A stretch of 64,000 nt of DNA, from the NCBI GenBank assembly GCA_009667805.1, contig CM019064.1:270673662-270737661 (forward strand). The letters are read 5' to 3'. The notes beneath the pieces were generated by a model. It was not told the origin of the DNA. It saw only the letters and a program-made list of their open reading frames with translations, and did not search any database. Below, one piece after another: positions 48,906 through 59,385 of the stretch. The number at the start of each line of letters is the position of its first letter. The stretch's first letter is position 1. This stretch comes from Leptobrachium leishanense (lineage: Eukaryota > Chordata > Amphibia > Anura > Megophryidae). The position numbers and the translations under genes are program-made.

Positions 48906-49309
48906 AAATAATTATCAGATATTTTTATAAAATTGTTCTAGAATAAATTGATCTTTAGTTTTAGTTTAGATCTAGTTTATTTTTGCTATGTAGAATTTTA
49001 CATTTTTATAATGATAAAATTATATTACTCACATTAAAAATGTTTATTTAATGTGAACTAAGAACCAGCCAAAAATATGCACTGTGGAAGTTTGGTGGTG
49101 TGAGATGTGGGACAGCCTAACTGTCATCTTAGTATTTTTTTTTTCCGAGACAGCTGATGTAAGTTCCATTTACATCACTGATGATTTCTGACCTGTTCTG
49201 ATTGTTACTATGTGACATATAAAATACCGTCTGTGTTAGTAACTCAATCTTCTACATCACGTTCTATTTCTTATTACAATCACCATCACAGTATCAAAGA
49301 CATTAATTC
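48906..49309. other. AT-rich unassigned sequence
   Basis: No homology, repeat or inverted structure was seen. Confidence 0.4.
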
Positions 49310-49539
49310 TGTGAGGTCCAGCAGGAAAAATTATATTTATTAATGGATTACAATTTATTCCATCCAAACTACTTCTCATATTTGTTAAACCACACGACGA
49401 ATAACATTTTATAAACATTCTGTAGAGTTTTAGGGCAGCAAACATGCATCATCACATCACAGTTAAAGATATCATGGCAACATACTTTATACTTACAATG
49501 TAAACAGGAACCCATAACAAGACTTTTGGAATGTGCATT

Positions 49540-49809
49540 TCAATCTACGCATTTGGGATCCAAACCATAAACATCAGACTCACAAGGCTTACACTTAACC
49601 TGGGCCCATTCTGAATCTTGGCCCATAATGGAAACTACAAACCATGAACCATACAGAACATTGTAGACAAAAAAGTATTCATATCCTGATTCTTTGATTG
49701 CCAGCTGCGTGTCTTTTTCCTGCTTGAGGACATATGTTCCACTGCTGTTCATAAGGCTGGCCGTCCACTGGGTCCATATTCCTGCGATGCTGCGATCATC
49801 TGATATCAT
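49540..49809 (-). CDS. Unrecognised open stretch, possible terminal exon
   Basis: A 90-codon open stretch reads toward the left, with composition unlike the surrounding repeats: it contains GIWTQWTASLMNSSGTY, YEYFFVYNVLYGSWFVV and a Cys-rich C-terminus (VKCKPCE, then PKCVD, stop). Several AG dinucleotides preceded by mixed sequence near 49800 could serve as splice acceptors, so the Met at 49809 need not be a start. An AATAAA on the same strand at about 49333-49338 could end a transcript. I do not recognise the family. The cysteines and N-S-S sequon suggest a secreted protein, if it is real. A decayed transposon reading frame is the main alternative. Confidence 0.35.
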   Translation of the reverse strand: MISDDRSIAGIWTQWTASLMNSSGTYVLKQEKDTQLAIKESGYEYFFVYNVLYGSWFVVSIMGQDSEWAQVKCKPCESDVYGLDPKCVD

Positions 49810-49849
49810 CTGAAGTCGTCTGACTGATCCTATAACATGCAGGTAAATT

Positions 49850-50055
49850 GGACACCCACTGGATCGTAGTGTGCATGGCTGAAAAATTTGTTTTGTTTAG
49901 TTTTGTTTCCTTACGTTTTTCAATAATTTTGTTTTTGGAATTTCGTAACTAATTCCGTTTCATGTTTCGTATTTCGTTTCATTTCGGATTGATTTGTATC
50001 GTATCGGATTCGTATCGAATCTAATCCGATAGTTTATATCCATTTGATCATTTCA
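49850..50055. mobile_element. Fragment of TTTCGG-rich hAT-like element
   Basis: GTTTCATGTTTCGTATTTCG and CGTATCGGATTCG phrases recall the arms of the element at 21120-21988. Only one arm is present. Confidence 0.4.
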
Positions 50056-50423
50056 GGATGTCAGCCACCTCCACGTTTGAATCGCGATCCGGCAGTGAAT
50101 GGGTTGATGCTGTACACCGCTGAAAAGGGGGAGACTCTCCCCTTTCCAGCGGTGCAACTTGCATCACTCTAGGGTTAAGGGTTGGGGAGATAGAGGGCTC
50201 CAAAGAACCCTCCCTGAATTTTACCTACTGGTGCCTGTCGATGACATCATCACGCGGCATGATGCCATCATCGGACGTGTCGACCCCCAGGAAACCGGCG
50301 AGGGAGGTGAGTTTGGGCAGGAGGGAGGTTAGGAACCCGCTGACATACCATGTACATCTGCGGGTACAAGGGAGACCCATGAGCAGGACGTACATGGTAC
50401 GTCAGCGGTCCCTAAGGGGTTAA
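50056..50423 (+). mobile_element. Right part of a TTAA-family element
   Basis: GGATGTCAGCCACCTCCA, the hairpin CACCGCTGAAAAGG to CCTTTCCAGCGGTG (50116-50155), GGGGAGATAGAGGGCTCC, and the GATGACATCATCACG region follow the same order as in 12894-13143 and the right half of copies 1 and 2. It ends AAGGGGTTAA at about 50423. Confidence 0.75.
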
Positions 50424-51049
50424 ACAACTACACTGAAATTGCAAATACATTTCAGCAGTGCTGCTGTGACGATATTAATCTGTTTTGCTATCCATTCCAT
50501 CCTATGTTAAGCTAAACAATATGGGCACTATTCCATAGTTGGCACAAATGTTAGCACCTCAATAAGTAAGCGCTACCACCAGGATAAGTGTGTTTAACAC
50601 ATGCCACCTATAGTACATTCCTGATGCTACCAATGTTAGCAATCTTTTAGTTACGGTGGCCCAATCTACCGCTTCTTCTGGCCGTGTACAGAGTGAGACT
50701 GGAAACAAAAAGTTCCCATTCTCCCTCAGCGATCAGTTCGAAGCGCAACCCTCTATGAAGTCCTATGGACTCCAGGAGGTGATTAATAGGAGGGGAGTAT
50801 CCCAGGGGCAAGGTGCTGAGGTAGTGCCTGGATATCGTGGTAACATGGAGATGCTACAAGGAACTCTGCAGTCGCAGATTTTTTTCCATTAGCATTTCCA
50901 TGTTAAGGCAAACTATAGAATTGGGCCCTATGTCATCAATGCTGCTCTTATGATCTTAATCTGTTTTGCTGATCCATTCCATCCAATATTAAGCTAGACA
51001 GTCTTGCCTTTTCTTCATGTCGAGTTTGATTCTACATTCTTTAAATGTT
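50424..51049. other. Unassigned sequence with a 65-bp direct repeat
   Basis: About 50458-50525 (TTAATCTGTTTTGCTATCC and TTAAGCTAAACA) is repeated imperfectly at about 50938-51002. Between them are AGTTGGCAC and other terms typical of small inverted-repeat elements, but no clear boundaries. Confidence 0.5.
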
Positions 51050-51215
51050 ATTATTCTTTATTTATATAGCTCCAGCATATTCCGAAGCGCTGAACAATGG
51101 GCACGATATAGACAGGAATACAATACATTGAGACTGCACAACATTTTGATGACCAGTACAGGAGGAAATGAAGGCCCTATTCCCGTGGGAATTTACAATC
51201 TAGAAATGTTATCTT
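51050..51215 (+). repeat. Dispersed repeat (GCGCTGAACAATGGG...TTTACAATCTAG family)
   Basis: The order ATTTATATAGCTCCAGC, CCGAAGCGCTGAACAATGG, then TTTACAATCTAGAAATG matches the repeat at 20372-20600. This is a common short interspersed sequence type in frogs by my recollection; class undetermined. Confidence 0.6.
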
Positions 51216-51717
51216 CGGTCTCCTCTGCTTCTCTCTCTATTACCGTGCATACCAATAAGACAAACAGTACGTACAAGACAAACCTAAGACGGACCAGAAA
51301 AAGAAAAAAATATAAACAGAAAAAAACCTAACAAACCAAAGAAAAAAAGGAGAACTGCATTCCGTAAATGCAGTTGAGTGGGGTCAATCAACACCGCTAA
51401 ATTGTATAATTGGAAAAACACGTTCAAGAAAAAAACCCCAACGGGGGAAAAACACAGTCCCAACTTCATCCGTGAAGGTGACTGCGCCAGTATACAGGCC
51501 AGTAAAAAGCCTCGGGGCTAGTCAGTCGCAGGAACAGAACCCCAGAAAGCGCCACCCAAGGGCCGAATCACAAAGGGGGATGAGTCCCGAAACCACGATA
51601 GAGCACCTGGTGTAATAAAAGAAGACGCCCACAGGCAAAAAATGCCGGACCATATCATCTCACTTAGGCCGAACCCGATGCCACTCCGGAGAAACTTTCA
51701 GCGGCGAAGATGATTCC

Positions 51718-52636
51718 TCACGGGGGGGGGGGAGTAAACTCAGCCACCACCTTCCATTCTGTCAGCAGACGCATGCCAGTGGTGGGCTCCGGAATGACGT
51801 GCAGGACTCCCTCCCGCCATAGCAAGATCTTTGTGGGAAATCCCCATCGATACGCCATGTTGTGGTCACGCAAAATTTTGGTGAAGGACGAAAATTCCCG
51901 TCTTTTAGACATAGTAGCCGTTGACAGGTCTGCATAGAAAGAAACTTCGGCGTACGGGGACGGTAGAGGCACAGATTTCCGTGACGCTCTCATTAACGCC
52001 TCTTTAACGTGAAAAAAATGCACCCGGACCAAAACATCTCGAGGCGGATGGCGGCAGGTTTTTTGCACGCGGCAACCTGTGCGCTCGATCCATCAGGAAA
52101 TCCTGCGATGAATATGTAGGTGCCAGGATCTGGAAAAGTTCTATGATGTAAGGCTGGAGATCAACAGAGCCCACTGCCTCCGGAATGCCCCGGATCCGTA
52201 TATTATTACGCCTGGAGCGGTCCTCCATATCGGCCAGTTTCGTTGCCATGGTGTCATGCGCTGTTTGCAAAGCAATGTGACGGTCCACCAGGTCATTATG
52301 GGCTAAGCATAAGTCGTCTGTTTTAGATTCTAACGAGTCAGTCCTCTCACCCAGATCTTGTACATCGCGCCTCAGCTCCTGCAGCGCCTCTTTGAGATCC
52401 GCTTGAATGGTAGATCGAAGTTCTTGCAGCATGGCATGAAGTCTGCTTTCCGATGGTGGTGATATGTCAGACATGCCAGGTGGCCCTGCAGCTGCTGCCT
52501 CCAGCGTGGGGGGTGAAACAGAGGAGGGAGATCCGCCATCTTGGGCCTCCCGGGCCCGATCTTTCCTAGCCGATTTGAGCGGCTCTAGCGCCCGTTGCGC
52601 CTTAGGTGGCACCATCTGGGTGCTAGGGAGTATCAC
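51718..52636 (-). pseudogene. L1-like LINE ORF1 protein (pseudogene)
   Basis: The 211 residues from 52636 show a polar N-terminus, a long heptad-rich coiled coil (about residues 65-135, LHAMLQELRSTIQADLKEAL onward), and ADMEDRSRRNNIRIRGIPE, the hallmark entry into the RNA-recognition domain of L1 ORF1 proteins. After about 52030 the reading shifts frame: the C-terminal domain continues as RDVLVRVHFFHVKEALMRASR and SFYADLSTATMSKRR to the stop near 51718. ORF1p coats LINE RNA as trimers and is needed for retrotransposition. No ORF2 follows on the left, where an L1 would carry it. Confidence 0.88.
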
Positions 52637-54040
52637 CCACCTGTGGGTGAAGTTTTCAGCCCCGGGGATGCAATAATAAAGCCGCAGGAATTGGAAACTC
52701 AGCGCCGGTCACAGGAGCTCTTCCTACATGCGACCGCAACGTCCGGCCACGCCCCCCGCAAGTCTGCTTCTCAACCCTGATTTATTTAGCTAGAGGTGAA
52801 GATCATTCTGAAAAGTTCTGGATTGCGTTTCTTATTGTTGGCTTTATCTAAGCTGTGTCTTCTTGTTATGCCTTATTCATCCTGTTGGAATTCTAAGTGA
52901 AGATGAAGGAGGATAAGACATGGTTGCTGCCTTTAATAGTAACACCCCATTAACAGTGCTCTTAAAACAATATACATCTTTTCTTATTGTGTCAATGTTT
53001 ATCAAATTTGCTATGGTTTCTCTAATCTACAGTATTTAACAGAGTGAATGAGGCGGAGGAGAGAATGTTTAGATAAGGCTTCAGAAGTTCTATTCATTGT
53101 CCTGCCTCTGCTACCTGTGATAAATGCTAACACCTGAATGCGATATTACAGGGAGCTTAAAATACTTTTCATTTACCCCCTGGTGATGTCCTTTGATTAC
53201 AACCGACACTATACAATAATTTGAGTCGGTGATCGACTAATAGACTCCATTATATGGCCAATGCCACACAGTGATGAACAAGTGAGGTAAAGATACTGGG
53301 GGAGGGGGGCAGTTTACAACACAAAATATCACACAATGGATGCACCCAGTGACACGTATGGTGTAAAATACTTTAACATATAAGAGAAAAACCAAGCACA
53401 TGTAAGATATCAGCAACATAAAATAAACATAGTAAGGACAATTCATTTTTTTGTTGGTAGTGGCCCTTTAAATTTACTTTGTGGAGGATTAATTGTTGAC
53501 TTGCACTGTTTAGAACAGGATAGGCAAATTGTTTTAATATTCCCCTTTGGATTAAGTCAATATTTTTTCCACACACATTTACTGTTTCCAGTTCTCTTTA
53601 GCCTATTACATATACTCAAGAGTTCAAAATTTATTAAACATTTACAGAATATTAATTAAACCTCATCACTTGGTTCTGTGTCCTGAAGTAACATTCAATT
53701 TTGCAATAAAAGTTAATCAATCTGCAGATTCCATTTGATGCCCACGTATTATATTAAAGAATGTGTTTACATGCCAAATAAATAACATATGTCTTCATAT
53801 CATGTTTCTTTACTTATTAACTTGCAGAATATCCAAAATGGTATACTACTTATTTACCTTGGGTTAACACCTGTCATTTCAAAGATTATAAATGAATGAA
53901 GGACCAATTTATTTCTATTTCATGTATTTATGGGTTTGGAAACATAATTAATCAGCATTACAAATGAAATGTATTGGGCCATATTACAATCTTCGTGCTA
54001 AAACGGGGCCGCTAAGGAGAAAAACCTGCACCTGCGCGCA
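52637..54040. other. Unassigned sequence
   Basis: 52637-52780 may be the L1 5' region. The remainder is AT-rich with no recognisable gene or repeat until the ACAATCTTCGTGCTAAAAC phrase at 53988, which resembles the end of the small palindromic elements. Confidence 0.4.
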
Positions 54041-54880
54041 GTGGCGTCACTAGGGTTGGTGTCACCCCCCCCCCCGAGTTCTATGGATTTTTTTAAACCA
54101 CTCTTAAATCAGTACTCCCATATAACACTGAACGCTCTTGCACAGCGCAGATTACTGTGAGGTTAATTGCTGTGGAGTTCTCTCATATGCTCACACACAA
54201 ATTTTGGCGAACTGCCAGCAACTACAGTGCCTGTACAGTGGATGTATAGTGCCCAGCTCACACATGGATGTATAGTGTCCAGCTCACACATGGATGTATA
54301 GTGTCCAGCTCACACATGGATGTATAGTGTCCAGCTCACACATGGATGTATACTGCCCAGCTCACACATGGATGTATACTGCCCAGCTCACACATGGATG
54401 TATACTGCCCAGCTCACACATGGATGTATACTGACCCCAGCAGGGAGCACAGGAGCCCGGTTTTGTAAGGGACGTTATCTTCCGATCACGGCTGGGAAAC
54501 AAATAAACCGCCTCATCGGTGGCGTTCCAGCGTGCCTTCCTGGGCCCCACGTGCATCCTGCATTGACGCCGCCCCCACGTGATGCGCGCACTTCATGCAA
54601 GGGGGCGGCATCAATGCAGGGTGCATGTGGGGCCCAATGCATGTGGGGCCCAGGAAGGCACACTGAAACGCCGCAGATGAGGCGGTTTGTTTAACGTCCC
54701 TTACAAAACCGGGTCCCCACTGACCCGCGGGTCCTCAGGCAGCGCCCGATGGGTCAGTCCGCCCAAGACTTTCATTTTTGAACCGGCCGCCGATGCGGCA
54801 GCCGGTTCAAAAATCAAAGTCTTTGGTGTCACCCGGTGCGGGCCGCACCCCCCCGCCCCCAAGTTGGCGACGCTAGTGCC
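54041..54880. mobile_element. TIR element containing a minisatellite and a large inverted repeat
   Basis: Ends AGTGGCGTCACTAGGGTTGG and, reversed, CACTAGCGTCGCCAACTTGG are inverted and followed by C-rich runs. Inside lie a 26-bp minisatellite (54248-54432) and an imperfect inverted repeat of about 110-bp arms (about 54450-54565 and 54600-54713), for example CCGGTTTTGTAAGGGACGTT with AACGTCCCTTACAAAACCGG. No coding sequence is present. Confidence 0.65.
54248..54432. repeat. 26-bp minisatellite, 7 units
   Basis: Unit AGCTCACACATGGATGTATA plus a CTGCCC or GTGTCC phrase. Four units of one type are followed by three of the other. Confidence 0.93.
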
Positions 54881-54904
54881 TGCCCGTTTCCACAGCCGTT
54901 ATTG

Positions 54905-55035
54905 CGTGGTAGGCAAGTATGTGACGTTAGGTGTCTTGCCCAAGGACACTTACTGGAGAGGTGCTCTGGCCGGGATCGAACCTGTGTCTCCACAGTTCTA
55001 GAGCAGTGATGCTACCTCTACTACATCCAGCCGCT
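54905..55035 (-). mobile_element. tRNA-derived SINE (second copy), tail truncated
   Basis: On the minus strand this copy has the head GGCTGGATGTAGTAGAGG, B box GGTTCGATCCC (54982-54972) and core TGTCCTTGGGCAAGACACCT, as in the copy at 31716. It ends just after the core without the LINE-derived tail. Confidence 0.88.
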
Positions 55036-55997
55036 AATTTCCCCTTTGCGTCCCGGTTTCACGATCAGATCGCGGGGCAGGCGCTGAGTCCAGCGGCCTG
55101 CCCTGTATCGACCGTTAGGCTCATGGATGCTGGGGGCAGTACTAACATGCCGACCAAAGCATGCCCTTCATGGCGTCCATAGGACTCCATGGAGGCTTCT
55201 CCTGCTGGGTCAAGTGACCAGCAGGATTGCACCTCTCGCGAAATCCTGCTGGTCGGCAGGGTGATCGAGGAGGGAGACTAGGGGCTTTTTCCCCCAGTCT
55301 CCCTCTGCTCCCCCCGCGGCCAGAAGCAGCAGATCAGGCCGCCATTCTCGCCACAGGATAAGAGGTGAGTATTTTATTTTTGGGGGGGGTTTCAGCTGCT
55401 GCTAACTGATACTGCAGCAGCGGAATCAGTTAGCTACAGCTCAGAGCTGGTGTTAACTTTTTAGTTAGCGCCAGCTTTTAGTAACTAACGTCAGGAGGGG
55501 TACGTCATAGATCCTATAATAATGAGTGATCAGTGTAATAGCACAGTACTGTAGTACTCAGGAGCTATATGATTTACTAGTAATTACTGTCACTCTTATG
55601 AGACCAAAAATCTAGCTGTAATGCCCAGAGGTACAGAAATTACTGCTCAGGGATACTAGATTTGTCCCAGGTTGATAGCGAGCACTCACCACATTGAAGA
55701 CTTTCTTGGCACTCCAGTTCTGGCTGCCAATTTTGAGCAATAGCAAACTGCTTTGTACATGGTATTATCTTCACCTATGGCACCATTGAGCTATGACCTT
55801 ATGACAGCTGAACAGAGACATACCAAAGGGCAGGGCACTTATGCCACTGTCTGTTCTCAATGCTCTCATAAACATAATTTTAATCACATTAATGAAGGTG
55901 TTTGCAACAAGAGCCTGGTAGAGCACCGTGCTTGTCATGTGTTTCTTCATTCTTTTGAGATACAATACTGGGTGACAAAAATCACTTTCGGTTGGTC
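55036..55997. other. GC-rich non-coding stretch with hairpins
   Basis: 55160-55260 carries TGGCGTCCATAGGACTCC and a CCTGCTGGGTCAAGTGACCAG hairpin; related phrases occur near 22040-22100. 55390-55435 includes CAGCTGCTGCTAAC with a GCAGCAGC echo. 55500-55990 is unassigned. Confidence 0.4.
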
Positions 55998-56000
55998 TAA

Positions 56001-56447
56001 GGCTGCTGTCAGACGAGCGTAGTGTTCACGTCCGTGATTGCGCCTAAAAGTACGTCCGTGATAGCATGACAGGAAGCCCATCGGAGCCCGACACACGAAG
56101 TACGTCCGCACTGAACTGCGGACGCACAACGGCCGTGGCCCACGGACGCAAGGCAGGCAAGAACGTACAACCGCTAGAACGGCCGCACAAAGTGCGCTGC
56201 GTCCGCAACGTCCGCATAGCTTTGTGTGTGTGTGATGGAACGTGGTCAGACGGACTGCATTTATACGTCCAGCATTTTTCACGGACAAAATGGTTTTGCT
56301 TTTTAATTTATTTTCCCTCCTACATCTGTCAAAATATATGTCAGTGAATAAACGGACTGTCTGGCCACTACTGCGTCTTCCGTACTAATGTACGTCCGTG
56401 TGCACGGACGTACAGTCCGTAGAAATCACGCTCGTCTGACCCTAGCC
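56001..56447. mobile_element. Harbinger-type MITE (type B)
   Basis: The interior is collinear with 30463-30913. The ends are GGCTGCTGTCAGACGAGCG and CGTCTGACCCTAGCC, with flanks TAA and TCA. Confidence 0.88.
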
Positions 56448-57334
56448 TCAATCGCAAGTATTTATTTTATTTATATGACATATATATGAAAGACATTAAA
56501 ATTTGTAATTCATTGCTGGCTGATCCAGGGATAAGTCTTATTGCCGTTATGGAATTACACAAATGGAAAAAGCACCAATGAGGTTTTTCATCCTCTTTAT
56601 GATCAACAGCAAACATGGGGATATGTGAAAGGTTGAACTTTATGGACATTTTTTTTTCAACCTATATTACTATGTAGCTTTCCATTGTCTTTTAGATATA
56701 TTCTTTTTAAATACCTTCAAAAACTGCATGCAAAGAAAATAAAACATTACAAACTAAGTCAACAGTTGAAATAATAGAAAGTTGCCAAATATTTATATTA
56801 TGTGCAATTTTTTTCAAGGAAGTATTTTCTATACTTTACCGGCATTGTTCTGGACAGCTATGGGGACATCCCCTTCATATATCCACAAAATATTTTCCGT
56901 TTGGCTACACTACACGAAAGACTACTAGATACTATAGTCTTTGCATTTGTTATTTTAGACTGTAAAAGACCCAAAATGATGTAATAGTTGCAGGGAAGGA
57001 TTTACATCTCAAGAGCATGTAGGCACAGAGATCGAGGCCCCCCCTCCCCATTAAAAAAAAAGTCCATAAGTGACAAAATTAGTTTTTAAATCTTTGTTTT
57101 GGGACAACTAAAAAATAAATAATGTTTAAAAAACTGAAACTGTTTCTCTGTGCTCATATCAAACAAAGGGCCTAAAATAAGCACAAATATTATCCTAACG
57201 CCAACCTTAATTTCTAAGCCTAACCCTATTTTCTAACCCTAGCTATGGAAAATGATGCTCCATTTAGGCTTGGAGCAACCAAAATTCTGGGCATGAAAAT
57301 TTGGCCGCGGCTGACGGTCTTTTTCAAGGCGTTA
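56448..57334. other. AT-rich unassigned sequence
   Basis: Nothing recognised apart from a short CCTAACCC-type tract at 57204-57240. Confidence 0.4.
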
Positions 57335-57342
57335 CTTTTTAC

Positions 57343-58899
57343 TAGGGCTGTCAAAAATAATCGGCTAATCGATGCATCGCGATTCAGCCTTGAACGATGC
57401 TGCATCAATTTAATTTGGGCTGGAAAAATCGATTCTGCCCGACCGCAGACTGAGCGGTTGGGCAGATCGAACCTGCAGCGGGAGGTGCAGCGGCTCGAGG
57501 CAGCCTGCGGGAGCTGTGTTACACACTGGAGCTGCACTTCCGGGGTCCCAGACCTGCCTGTGCGAGTGAGGCTGGACGGGAGATGGAGCCCCAGCAGTGC
57601 ACAAGCTACTCAGCCCAGCCTGCCTGCCACCTCATCACCTACCTGCCTCTGCTGCACGCTGGAACCCCGATGTGGCCACTCGCTTTTTCTGCTGGCTGCT
57701 CCAGCACAGACCCGACAGAGCAGGGGAAGCCAGTCCACGTGCGAGGAGCTTCTGCTGCACATGGCCTTGGCTCCACCCCCTTCTCCTTCCAGGAGGGGCT
57801 GATCAGCGTGAGGGAGCAGCTCCAGCGCCACCTGCTGGACATTTGTTCAAGGTACACAGGCACTCCTCAGTGCTCTGTGAATCTTTTTTTTTTTCTTTAC
57901 ATATTCAATGCTCTGTATCTTATGTGCCCCCAATGATCTATGTATGTGCCCCCAATGATCTATGTATGTGCCCCCCAATGATCTATGTATGTGCACATAC
58001 ATGTGCCCCCAATGATCTATTTATGTGCACATACATGTGCCCCCAATTATCTATGTATCTGCGCATACATGTGCCCCCCAGTGATCTGCGCGTACTGGGG
58101 GGACACATATATACACAGATCACTGGGGGGACACATACATACACGGATCACTGGGGGGGGGGGTCATACACATACACGGATCACTGGAGGGGGGTCAGTG
58201 TGTGTATGTGACCCCCCCCAGTGATCTGTGTGTATGTGACACCCCAGTGATCTGTGTGTGTATGTGACCCCCCAGTGATCTGTGTGCACCCCCTTCAGTG
58301 CTGTGTTTTTGTGTGACCACACCACCTCAGTGCTCTGCATGACCACGTGTGTGACAGTGCCCCGTTAGAGTGCTATAGAAAAATAAAAATAATGTCCATT
58401 TCTATTCAGTCAGTCATTTCCCATGTGCAACATAATTTTTCCACATTTTATCATCCAGACCTTGTGGTTTTAGATCGCACGGGGGAATCTGTTACTGCAT
58501 TTTTTGATGAAAATATACAATTTTAATATAAATTGAAAAAACTAAATGTTTGCATGTATTTTGGCCATTACATTTAATGAATAATATGACTGTGTATAAA
58601 ACACTGAACTTGCTGCTAGCGTGGGGAAACGAGAAGGTGAGTAACTGCAGTGCTATTGTTCACTATATATGGGAAAAATGTACAATGCTGCTGCCTTAGA
58701 AGAAAAAGAAAAATGTTTGGTTTTATTTATCTTTTTTTTGTGAAATTTAACATTGTCATGTTTGGTATCATTAGAAAGGCCAGACTCTGCCCCATCCAAC
58801 GACACCTATCACTAATCGTGATGCATCGCGGAATCGAATCGACTCGTTGACCTGATAATCGTAATCGAATCGTGAGACCAGTGAAGATGCGCTGCTCTA
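57343..58899. mobile_element. hAT element with perfect 8-bp duplication
   Basis: CTTTTTAC stands at 57335-57342 and 58900-58907. The ends TAGGGCTGTC and, reversed, TAGAGCAGCGC are short inverted repeats of hAT type; next to them are ATCGATGCATCGCGATTC and its echo ATGCATCGCGGAATCG. The interior has a GC-rich block (about 57460-57850), opposed tandem repeats (57905-58270), and TTAA-family phrases near 58640-58810. No transposase motif was found. Confidence 0.88.
57905..58270. repeat. Opposed tandem repeats
   Basis: About five units of CCCCCAATGATCTATGTATG type (20-30 bp) are followed by about four units of the roughly complementary GGATCACTGGGGGG and ACACATACATACAC type, then the first orientation again (CCCCAGTGATCTGTGTG). 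A long imperfect hairpin can form. Confidence 0.85.
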
Positions 58900-59385
58900 C
58901 TTTTTACCACTTAATTTTTTGATGCTGCTTTATTTTATGCAATTTTTCAGTAGGATATCAAAACTTGCTTTGGAACTGAAAAGGGGGGGGGCGTGTTTTT
59001 TTCTTTTCTACATGGTCATGTTTGGTAGAATTAGAAAGGCCAGACTCAGACCTTTCCAATGACACCAAATCTGACCTTGTTGGGTGTAAAGAATGGAGAT
59101 ACAGGTTTCCAAAGGACTCCCTCTCTAGCAGCATAAATTCCATTTAAGGCTAGGGACAGATGAGCGCATTTTCTGCGGCCACCGTCAAAATGTACGTCGA
59201 TGCGTGCGCACGCATTTTTTCACGGAATACGCTTGAGTGGTCGGACGATGCTCAATTCTGGACGTATTCCATGACGGTGGGGTGAAAAAAAGAGTAAAAA
59301 TCAGATGAATCTAATCACTTGAGAAATGAAAAAATAAGGGCATGGGTTATAAAAAGGCGTTTCGGGGATGGTGGCGTTTTTCAAA

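Noticed and set aside
54320..54694. 124-codon open stretch with repeated Gln-Leu-Thr-His-Gly
   Set aside because: It is the 26-bp minisatellite read through; no family resemblance.
57597..58211. 204-codon open stretch
   Set aside because: Its second half is tandem repeat. The first half overlaps another equally open frame, so coding cannot be supported; kept only as a possible captured block.
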